This document shows positions 1 to 5,925 of a stretch of DNA of 7,728 bases, in pieces. The notes beneath the pieces were generated by a model. It made no database searches and was not told where the DNA came from. It saw only the letters and a program-made list of their open reading frames with translations. Source of the stretch: JAULUH01 sp032111745 (GTDB lineage Bacteria > Chloroflexota > Anaerolineae > JAAEKA01); NCBI GenBank assembly GCA_032111745.1, contig JAULUH010000212.1:1-7728 (forward strand), given 5' to 3'. Every line of letters begins with the position of its first letter. The first letter of the stretch is position 1. A program made the translations under genes and the position numbers.

Positions 1-58
1 TCTATTTTTTAATTCTGTAAAAGTAATAATTTCCACGCATTCTATTTTTTGTAAAAGT
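1..58 (+). repeat. Short imperfect direct repeat, AT-rich
   Basis: The decamer TCTATTTTTT occurs at 1-10 and 41-50. Each copy is followed by TGTAAAAGT (16-24 and 50-58), so a two-part unit is present twice with a 40-base offset; the first copy carries six extra bases (AATTCT, 11-16, with the T at 16 shared) between the parts. The repeat sits at the extreme edge of the window and could continue to the left. Its function is unknown. It may be part of a mobile-element end, or simply low-complexity AT-rich DNA. Confidence 0.5.
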
Positions 59-350
59 GACTGTTTTTTTTTATGAATTTACGATTAATAAACATTGTTT
101 TAATTCTGGTTTTCCAATGGTGAAATTTAATAACCATTCTCGCCACGAGCCGCGTTTAGCCAGCTCAGATACAGCAAATGCACGAAAAAATCCAATCGCT
201 GCGCACAATGCAAAGGCCTGCGCCAATACTGCAGTAGGTCAGAGATACTGCGAAATGCGTTTGGTGGGGTGTTTGGCTGTGTTGTGGGCGTGTTTTCTGG
301 CTTCGTTGGCGCGCCGGAAGCGCTGGGAGCCAGTGCATCGCCAGGGGTGC
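1..350. other. Compositionally foreign left edge, no supported gene
   Basis: The first ~125 bases are strongly AT-rich with runs of T. Bases ~125-345 are of intermediate composition, and from ~350 the sequence becomes the GC-rich coding DNA seen in the rest of the window. I find no convincing gene. On the minus strand an open stretch of 55 codons (238 down to 71) has no ATG but a protein-like composition, with residues such as FFRAFAVSELAKRGSW and a tail ending LLIVNS. It could be the end of a disrupted gene, but I do not recognise it. The region replaces the DNA that should encode the N-terminus of the permease. It is therefore either a real rearrangement or insertion boundary, or an assembly chimera at a contig end. 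Confidence 0.6.
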
Positions 351-1123
351 AGGGTATCGTGCTCCTGCCCTTCTTGTGGATGTTCAGCGTCTCCCTTAAG
401 CCCGCCACGGAGCCCTTTGCCATCCCCGCCCGGCTGTGGCCGGAGAACCCCACCCTGGAGAATTACCGTACGGCGTTCCAGCCCGAGTTCCGGCGCTATT
501 TCCTCAACAGCACCATCGTCTCCCTCTCCACCATGGCCATCTCTATCACCGTGGGCCTGCTGGCCGCCTATGCCTTCAGCCGCTTTCGTGTGCCGCTGTT
601 TGGCGTGCTCTTGGTCGCCATCATCCTGGCCCAGATGTTCCCCATCGCCACCATGATCATCCCCATCTTCAAGATGGTGCGCGGGGCCGGCCTGCTCAAC
701 ACCTACGCAGCCCTGATCATCGCCTACCTGACCATTACTCTGCCCGTCGCCATCTGGATGATGATCGGCTTCGTCGGCAATATCCCGCCCGACCTGGAGG
801 AAGCCGCCCTCATCGACGGCGCCACCCGCCTGCAGGCCTTCTGGCATGTCGTCGTGCCCCTGGCCCGCCCCGGCATCGTCGCCACCGCCGTCTACATCCT
901 GGTAGTGACCTGGCAGGAGTTCATGTTCGCCCTGGCCTTCACCCAGACCCGCGAGATGCGTACCCTGCCCGTGGGCATGAACGACTTCATCGGCCAGTAC
1001 GGTATCCGCTACGGCGAGCTGATGGCCAGCTCGGTGATGGTGTCGCTGCCCATCGTGGCCGTCTTCTTTGTCCTGCAACGCCAATTTGTGGCCGGGCTGA
1101 CCGCCGGCGCCACCAAGGGCTAG
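269..1123 (+). CDS. Carbohydrate ABC transporter permease, MalG type (CUT1), N-terminus replaced
   Basis: This is an inner-membrane permease subunit of a binding-protein-dependent sugar importer (BPD_transp_1, MalG/CUT1 branch). From residue ~30 the match to the family is clear: LLPFLWMFSVSLKP (32-45), then hydrophobic segments near 80-102, 109-134, 144-166, 200-222 and 250-271. The cytoplasmic EAA loop that contacts the ATPase is intact, with EAA at 178-180, DGA at 183-185 and the closing PLARPG around 197-202. The first ~29 residues (including GVFSGFVGAPEALGASASPG) are not a membrane helix and lie in DNA of foreign composition. The first half of TM1 and the cytoplasmic N-terminus are therefore missing, and the ATG at 269 is only the first one available in frame. 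It may be a broken gene or an artefact at a contig end. The MBL gene begins four bases after its stop. Its partner permease and CUT1 binding protein are not in the window; they would be expected upstream. Family assignment is sure; start and functionality are doubtful. Confidence 0.85.
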   Translation: MFGCVVGVFSGFVGAPEALGASASPGVQGIVLLPFLWMFSVSLKPATEPFAIPARLWPENPTLENYRTAFQPEFRRYFLNSTIVSLSTMAISITVGLLAAYAFSRFRVPLFGVLLVAIILAQMFPIATMIIPIFKMVRGAGLLNTYAALIIAYLTITLPVAIWMMIGFVGNIPPDLEEAALIDGATRLQAFWHVVVPLARPGIVATAVYILVVTWQEFMFALAFTQTREMRTLPVGMNDFIGQYGIRYGELMASSVMVSLPIVAVFFVLQRQFVAGLTAGATKG

Positions 1124-1127
1124 GCCT

Positions 1128-2063
1128 ATGACCAACGTTGAGCGCATCGCCGGCCCTATCTACCGGGCCTCCATTGAGCTGGCACCGGGTATCCCCCTAC
1201 ACGTGCACCTGGTCAAGGGCGACAACTATGCCGTCTGGATCGACAGTGGCGTCAAATCGATGGCACCGCAGCTCAGCCAGGCCATGGCCGCGGCCGGTGT
1301 GGTGCCCGCACAGCTGCGCTTCATCCTGCATACCCATTCCCATCACGACCATATGGGCTGCAACGGCCAGCTGCAGGACCTGACCGGCTGCCTGATCGCC
1401 GCGCCTTCCCGCTATGCCGCCTGGCACGCCGATTTCGAGCGCCACTATCAGGAATTCGCCCGGCCCTTCCCCCACCTGGTGCCCGACACCCCGGCACTGC
1501 GCGCCGAGGTCCTGGACGTGCTGGACCGGCCGCGGCCCCTGGATCTGTTCATGGACGAAGGCACTCAGTTTAACCTGGGGGGTGACGTTTCCCTGGAGGC
1601 CATCAGCTTCCCCGGCCACCTCCTGGCCGAGTTCGGCTGGCTGGAGGCGTCCACTGCCACCCTGGTTCTCGGCGACGCCATTACCGGGCTCGATTGGCCC
1701 CTCTTCCACAGCCATCTGTCCGTGCCGGCCTACCGCCACACCCTGCATAAGATCGGGTCAGTCGTGCGCGAGCGGGGGGTGCAACGGGTGCTCTTTGCCC
1801 ATTTCCCACCCCTCCCCGCCGCCGAGATCGACCAGCTCCTGGGCCGCGCCGCGCAGTACATCGACGAGATCGAGATCACCATGCTGCGCATCCTGGCCGC
1901 ACACGACACCGTGACCCTGGCCACCCTGTGGGCCGAGACCTGCCGGCGCATGGAGCGCCTGCAGGAGTTCCGGTCGCTTAACATGGTGCACGCCCACGTG
2001 CAGGACCTGCTGGAGCGCCAGGTCATCCGCCAGGTAGGCCCCGAGACCTACCAGCTGCGCTAG
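1128..2063 (+). CDS. Metallo-beta-lactamase-fold hydrolase with C-terminal helical/winged-helix tail
   Basis: This 311-residue cytoplasmic protein of the MBL superfamily carries a complete dinuclear metal site. The THxHxDH motif is at 69-75 (H70, H72, D74, H75), H164 is in PGH, the bridging D183 is in LGDA, and H225 is in FAHFPP. Residues ~230-311 form an additional helical tail that ends in a pattern (LLERQVIRQVG...YQL) typical of the winged-helix extension found on many MBL hydrolases. There is no signal peptide. The family hydrolyses thioesters, lactones, phosphodiesters and other substrates, and sequence alone does not choose among them. Placed between a sugar permease and sugar dehydrogenases, a sugar lactonase is an attractive inference. 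A glyoxalase-II-like thioesterase is the main alternative. The start at 1128 is supported by an AAGGG eight bases upstream and by the four-base gap from the permease stop. Confidence 0.9.
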   Translation: MTNVERIAGPIYRASIELAPGIPLHVHLVKGDNYAVWIDSGVKSMAPQLSQAMAAAGVVPAQLRFILHTHSHHDHMGCNGQLQDLTGCLIAAPSRYAAWHADFERHYQEFARPFPHLVPDTPALRAEVLDVLDRPRPLDLFMDEGTQFNLGGDVSLEAISFPGHLLAEFGWLEASTATLVLGDAITGLDWPLFHSHLSVPAYRHTLHKIGSVVRERGVQRVLFAHFPPLPAAEIDQLLGRAAQYIDEIEITMLRILAAHDTVTLATLWAETCRRMERLQEFRSLNMVHAHVQDLLERQVIRQVGPETYQLR

Positions 2064-2075
2064 CCCCGCCTGGGC

Positions 2076-2086
2076 AGAGGAGAGAG
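2076..2086 (+). promoter_or_regulatory. Strong Shine-Dalgarno for the first SDR gene
   Basis: AGAGGAGAGAG lies 3-13 bases before the ATG at 2090, with a GAGGAG core at good spacing. It fixes the start of the SDR and suggests efficient independent initiation within the operon. Confidence 0.7.
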
Positions 2087-2089
2087 TCC

Positions 2090-2860
2090 ATGGGACAACT
2101 GCATCGCAAGGTGGCCGTCGTGACCGGCTCGGCCACCGGTATCGGGGAGGCCATCGCCCGCGCCCTGGCCCGTGAGGGCGCCGCGGTCGTGGTGTCGGAC
2201 ATTGCCGACGAGCTCGGGGAAGCGGTCGCCCGCGACATCGCCGCTGGCGGCGGCCAGGCCCACTACCAGCACGCCGATGTCGGCAGCTCCCTTGAGGTGG
2301 CCGCACTGATCGAGTCCACCGTGGCGCGCTTTGGCCGGATCGATGTCCTGGTCAACAACGCCGCCATCGCCATCCCCGGTACCGTGGCTGATATCTCCGA
2401 GGAGAACTGGACCAGGGTCCTGGACCTGAACCTGACCAGCGTGTGGCGGGGCATGCACTACGCCATCCCCCACATGCTGCGCCAGGGCGGTGGGTCCATC
2501 GTAAACATCAGCTCGGCCCAGAGCCTGGTGGGCTTCTCGGGCTGGGCGGCCTACGCCGCCGCCAAAGGTGGCATCAACTCCCTCACCCGCCAGGCTGCCG
2601 TAGACTACTCCCGCTACAACATCCGCATCAACGCCATCGCGCCCGGCACCATTGCCACGGCCATGAACGTGCGCATCTTCGCCGAGGCTGAGGACGGCGA
2701 AGCCATGAAGGCGCGCTGGATCAGCCGGCACCCGGCGGGGCGCTTTGGCCTGCCGGAGGAGGTGGCAGCGCTGGTTGTCTTTCTGGCCTCCGACGGCGCC
2801 GGCTTCGTCACCGGCGAGGTGATCCGCGTCGACGGTGGCCTGGCCATCCACGGGGACTGA
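2090..2860 (+). CDS. SDR-family NAD-dependent dehydrogenase (sugar or polyol oxidoreductase)
   Basis: A classical short-chain dehydrogenase/reductase of 256 residues, the usual length. It has the cofactor glycine motif TGSATGIG (12-19), an Asp at the end of strand beta-2 (D37, which favours NAD over NADP), NNAA (89-92), and the catalytic tetrad N114, S142, Y155 and K159 (YAAAK). PGTIAT (185-190) follows, and the C-terminus carries the common RVDGG. Relatives include glucose-1-dehydrogenase-like and other sugar or 3-oxoacyl reductases, and the substrate cannot be read from the sequence. Its neighbours are an MBL hydrolase upstream and a mutarotase-like protein four bases downstream. That arrangement suggests oxidation of a free sugar at C1 to a lactone, with the MBL protein hydrolysing it. 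This is inference. Family certain, substrate unknown. Confidence 0.93.
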   Translation: MGQLHRKVAVVTGSATGIGEAIARALAREGAAVVVSDIADELGEAVARDIAAGGGQAHYQHADVGSSLEVAALIESTVARFGRIDVLVNNAAIAIPGTVADISEENWTRVLDLNLTSVWRGMHYAIPHMLRQGGGSIVNISSAQSLVGFSGWAAYAAAKGGINSLTRQAAVDYSRYNIRINAIAPGTIATAMNVRIFAEAEDGEAMKARWISRHPAGRFGLPEEVAALVVFLASDGAGFVTGEVIRVDGGLAIHGD

Positions 2861-2864
2861 CATC

Positions 2865-3905
2865 ATGGCTGAATTGTTCAATCGCCAGTGGTCGCGGCAG
2901 GCATTGCTTGAGCGGGTTGGCCATATCGAGCAGATTGCAGGCGTCCGGGCTGTGGAGGCAACAGATGGCGCCGGCCGCGGCAGCCGGGTCTTCAGCGTCT
3001 ACACCGGGGCCGGGCTGGCCTTTGATGTCGTGGCGGACCGGGCGCTGGACATCGGGGCCTGCACCTTCAAGGGCCTGCCCCTGGCCTGGGCGTCACCCGC
3101 CGGCCTGGTTCACCCCGGCTTCTACGAGGCCGAGGGGCTGGGCTGGCTGCGCTCCTTTGGTGGCGGCCTGGTCACTACCTGCGGGCTGGATCACTTCGGT
3201 GCCCCCGCCGTCGACGGCGGCGAGGCCTTCGGCATCCACGGCCGCATCTCCAGCCTGCCCGCTGAACAGGCCAGTTATCGCACCTTCTGGCAGGGCGATG
3301 ATTACGTCCTGGAGGTGTCGGGGTCTGTGCGGCAGGCCCGCCTGTTCGGCGAAAACCTGCTGTTGCAGCGGCGCATCGTCACCACCCTGGGCGCCACCTC
3401 CCTAGTGATCGAGGACACGGTCACCAACCAGGGCTTCGCCCCGCAGCCGCACATGATCCTCTATCACTGCAACCTGGGCTTTCCCCTGGTCGATGCCGAA
3501 AGCAGGATCGTGCTGGACACCGGCGAGACCGTGGCCCGGGATTCCGAGGCCGCCCGCGGGCTCGACGCCTGGGATCGCTGCCAGGCGCCCACGCCCAGTT
3601 ATCGCGAGCAGGTATTCCGCCACGCGCCCCGCGCCGATGCCGATGGCCACTGCCAGGTGCGGGTGGAGAATCCCGTGCTGGGCCTGGCCCTGGCCATCAC
3701 CTATGACCAGCCGTCCCTGCCCCACCTGTTCCAGTGGAAGATGATGGGCCAGGGTGCCTATGTGCTGGGCATCGAGCCGGCCAACAGCAGCGCCATCGAG
3801 GGCCGCGCCGTGGCGCGGGAGCGCGACGACCTGCCTCACCTGGCCCCGGGTGAGAGCCGCAGCTATCGCCTCACCTTTGAGCCTATCTCTCTGAGGATAA
3901 AGTGA
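2865..3905 (+). CDS. DUF4432 / aldose-1-epimerase-like protein
   Basis: A 346-residue protein with the hallmarks of DUF4432, a branch of the galactose-mutarotase-like beta-sandwich superfamily. The signatures are GRGSR near 37-41, VADRALDIG at 56-64, GGGLVTTCGL at 99-108, GIHGRISSLP at 123-132, YHCNLGFPL at 200-208 and GIEPAN at 302-307. H125, H201 and E304 match the expected pair of catalytic histidines and the glutamate base of aldose-1-epimerases, so an active carbohydrate-handling enzyme is plausible (probably interconversion of anomers or a related isomerisation). There is no signal peptide, so it acts in the cytoplasm. I chose the ATG at 2865, four bases after the SDR stop. The frame is open further upstream to a GTG at 2835, inside the SDR, but family similarity begins after 2865. 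The stop overlaps the next gene by four bases, which implies translational coupling. Confidence 0.9.
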   Translation: MAELFNRQWSRQALLERVGHIEQIAGVRAVEATDGAGRGSRVFSVYTGAGLAFDVVADRALDIGACTFKGLPLAWASPAGLVHPGFYEAEGLGWLRSFGGGLVTTCGLDHFGAPAVDGGEAFGIHGRISSLPAEQASYRTFWQGDDYVLEVSGSVRQARLFGENLLLQRRIVTTLGATSLVIEDTVTNQGFAPQPHMILYHCNLGFPLVDAESRIVLDTGETVARDSEAARGLDAWDRCQAPTPSYREQVFRHAPRADADGHCQVRVENPVLGLALAITYDQPSLPHLFQWKMMGQGAYVLGIEPANSSAIEGRAVARERDDLPHLAPGESRSYRLTFEPISLRIK

Positions 3906-4735
3906 ATATGCAGGCCTGGCAACCGGATGATCCGTTTGACTTCACGGGGCATACGGCTCTAGTAACCGGTGGTGCGGGCGCCCTGGGTGGGGAGATGGCT
4001 GCCGCACTGGTAGCCCACGGCGCCGATGTGATCATCGTCGACGTGCGCGAGCCGTCAGATGCGCTGTGGCAACGCCTGAGGGCCGGTCCTGGCCGCGTGT
4101 CCTATGCTTGCGCCAGTGTTGCCGACCGCCAGGCTCTGGCCGCGGTGGCTGAGCAAGCAGTTGAAGGCCTGGGCACTCCTGACCTCTTGCTCAACGTGGC
4201 TGGCCTGCATGCTCCCCAGGCCACGACCAGCGAGACTCAGCTCCTGTTCGACCTGCCGGAAGAAGCCGTCCGTTTGGTGCTGGATGTGAACCTGGTAGGC
4301 ACGATCCTCGCCTGCCAGGTGTTCGGCCGCGCCATGGCCGCTCGGGGCACAGGCGCGATCGTCAACATCAGCTCCGTTTCATCCTTTCGCTCGTTGACGC
4401 GCGTCCCGGCCTACTCCGCGTCCAAAGCAGCGGTGAACAACTTCACCCGCTGGTTGGCCGTGCACATGGCCCAGGAGTACTCGCCACGCATCCGGGTCAA
4501 TGCCATCGCACCTGGCTTTATCCTGACTGACCTCAATAGGTCGTTGTTGACGGAGGAAGATGGCGCGCTGACGGAGCGCGGACGCGCTGTCCTGGCCCAT
4601 GTGCCCATGGCCCGATTCTGCGCTCCGGACGAGCTGGTGGGCGCTGTGTTGTGGCTGCTCTCCCCGGCGTCCTCCTACGTCACCGGGGTGGTGGTGCCGG
4701 TGGACGGCGGGTTCACCGCCTACAGCGGCGTATGA
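3902..4735 (+). CDS. SDR-family D-mannonate oxidoreductase-like (UxuB/YjmF type)
   Basis: A 277-residue SDR. The cofactor motif is TGGAGALG (22-29), with D47 at the end of beta-2 (NAD preference), NVAG at 98-101, and the catalytic residues N130, S158, Y171 and K175 (YSASK). It differs from the first SDR in having an insertion (LLFDLPEEAVRLVLDVNLVG, 114-133), NFTRWLAVHMA (180-190), APGFILTDLNRSLL (203-216) and the terminal VDGGFTAYSGV. I recognise these as characteristic of the SDR-type fructuronate reductases/D-mannonate oxidoreductases such as Bacillus UxuB (YjmF, also about 278 residues). The expected role is reversible NAD(H)-dependent interconversion of a ketohexonate and a hexonate such as D-fructuronate and D-mannonate. 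No mannonate dehydratase (UxuA) is in the window, so a related substrate remains possible. The start is probably the GTG at 3902, with GAGG five bases before it and a GTGA overlap with the previous stop. The ATG at 3908 is the alternative. Third codon positions seem slightly less GC-biased than in the neighbours. Confidence 0.85.
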   Translation: MNMQAWQPDDPFDFTGHTALVTGGAGALGGEMAAALVAHGADVIIVDVREPSDALWQRLRAGPGRVSYACASVADRQALAAVAEQAVEGLGTPDLLLNVAGLHAPQATTSETQLLFDLPEEAVRLVLDVNLVGTILACQVFGRAMAARGTGAIVNISSVSSFRSLTRVPAYSASKAAVNNFTRWLAVHMAQEYSPRIRVNAIAPGFILTDLNRSLLTEEDGALTERGRAVLAHVPMARFCAPDELVGAVLWLLSPASSYVTGVVVPVDGGFTAYSGV

Positions 4736-4745
4736 GAGCCCGAAG

Positions 4746-5924
4746 ATGATGTCGACCACGCCCCAGGAAAATCCGGTAGCCCGCCTGGCCGCGCTGCACC
4801 ATGGCACCGAGATCTGGTGGGATACCTCGCCGCTGCTTTACCAGCGGTGGCTGGCAGCGCAGGACACCGCCCTCTCTGCCGCCGGGCTCTTCCACCTGGA
4901 TGGCACCGGCGATTTCCAGGCCAACAGCGTGTTGCAGGGTGCTACCACCAACCAGCCCCTGACCTGGCAGGCGATCGAGGCCGACCCGCAGCGCTGGCAG
5001 GCCTTCGCGGTCCGGGAATCGGCCCGAGAGCCCGGCCTGCCCCTCCGTGAGCTAGCCTGGCGCCTCTTCGTCCAGGTGGCCGCCGAAGGCGCCGATCGCC
5101 TGCAGCCGATCTTCACTGCATCCGGCTACCGCTACGGCTACCTGTGCTGCCAGGTGGATCCCCGAGACCTCACCGACATGGATGCTATGCTGGCTCAGGC
5201 CCGCCGCATCCATGCCGCCCGGCCGAACCTTATGGTGAAGCTGCCCGGCACGCAGGAGGGCATCGAAGCTGTCCGCATCCTCACCGCCGAGGGCATTCCC
5301 ACCAACGTCACCCTCGGCTTTACCGTGGCCCAGCTGGTCGCCGTGGGCGAGGCTGCCCAGGCCGGCCTGGAGGAAGCCCGGCGCCGCGGCACCAGCCTCG
5401 ACCACTGGCGCTCCTGCGCCGTCATGATGCTGGGCCGTTATGAGGACGCGCCGCCCCTGGCCGCCGAAGCCGCGGCCGCCGGCATCGCCCTCGACGAAGC
5501 CGACCTGCGCTGGGCCGGCATCGCCATCTTCCGCCGGGCCCACCGCCTGTTCCAGGAGCGGCGCTACCCCACCAGGCTCATGGCAGCCTCCCTGCGGCCG
5601 GGGCCGGTCGTCGACGGCGTAGCCCACCTCTGGCACCTGGAGCAGCTGGCCGGCGCCGCTGCCGTGCTCACCGTCTTCCCCAACATCCTCGCGGCCTTCC
5701 TCCGGGATTACCAGGACAGGCCCCTGGAGCCGCGCATCGCCGAGCCCGTGCCGGCCCCTGTCCTGGATCGCCTGCTGCGCCTGCCCTACTTTGCCGCAGC
5801 ATACGCCGAAGATGGGCTGGCCCCGCAGGATTTCGTGCATCATCCGGCCTTGCGGATCACCGCCGCCGCGTTTGCCGAGGCCATGGACAGGGTGGAGGCC
5901 TTTGCCGCCGCCCACAGGAGCTGA
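4746..5924 (+). CDS. Transaldolase-family protein, long divergent form
   Basis: A 392-residue class I aldolase of the transaldolase superfamily, longer than TalB (about 317) and much longer than fructose-6-phosphate aldolase (about 220). Landmarks in TAL order are WWDTS with D26, ATTNQP with N69, CCQVDPR (134-140), the Schiff-base lysine K165 in MVKLPGT, TNVTL with N187 and T189, and LGR with R231, which matches the phosphate-binding arginine of SPFVGR. Two changes stand out. The catalytic Glu of the SxEVD motif is Gln136, and the SPF triad is VMM (226-228). The FSA aldolases also have Gln at the first position, so aldolase rather than transferase activity is conceivable. The expected role is reversible transfer or cleavage of a dihydroxyacetone unit in cytosolic sugar-phosphate metabolism. 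The likely start is the ATG at 4746 (ATG 4749 follows directly), ten bases after the SDR stop, with only a weak ribosome-binding site. The frame upstream of it overlaps the SDR and is not homologous. The stop is one base from the next ATG. Confidence 0.87.
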   Translation: MMSTTPQENPVARLAALHHGTEIWWDTSPLLYQRWLAAQDTALSAAGLFHLDGTGDFQANSVLQGATTNQPLTWQAIEADPQRWQAFAVRESAREPGLPLRELAWRLFVQVAAEGADRLQPIFTASGYRYGYLCCQVDPRDLTDMDAMLAQARRIHAARPNLMVKLPGTQEGIEAVRILTAEGIPTNVTLGFTVAQLVAVGEAAQAGLEEARRRGTSLDHWRSCAVMMLGRYEDAPPLAAEAAAAGIALDEADLRWAGIAIFRRAHRLFQERRYPTRLMAASLRPGPVVDGVAHLWHLEQLAGAAAVLTVFPNILAAFLRDYQDRPLEPRIAEPVPAPVLDRLLRLPYFAAAYAEDGLAPQDFVHHPALRITAAAFAEAMDRVEAFAAAHRS

Positions 5925-5925
5925 T

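Noticed and set aside
57..656. A 199-codon plus-strand open frame spanning the foreign segment and the permease
   Set aside because: Its second half is an out-of-frame reading of the permease, full of Pro/Ser/Arg. The first half has no recognised similarity and crosses the composition break.
2835..2864. GTG at 2835 as the start of the DUF4432 protein
   Set aside because: It would overlap the SDR by 26 bases and add ten residues without family similarity. The ATG at 2865 follows the SDR stop by four bases.
4599..4745. N-terminal extension of the transaldolase-family protein
   Set aside because: These codons are an out-of-frame reading of the SDR C-terminus, rich in Pro/Trp/Cys. The family-like sequence starts after the ATG at 4746.
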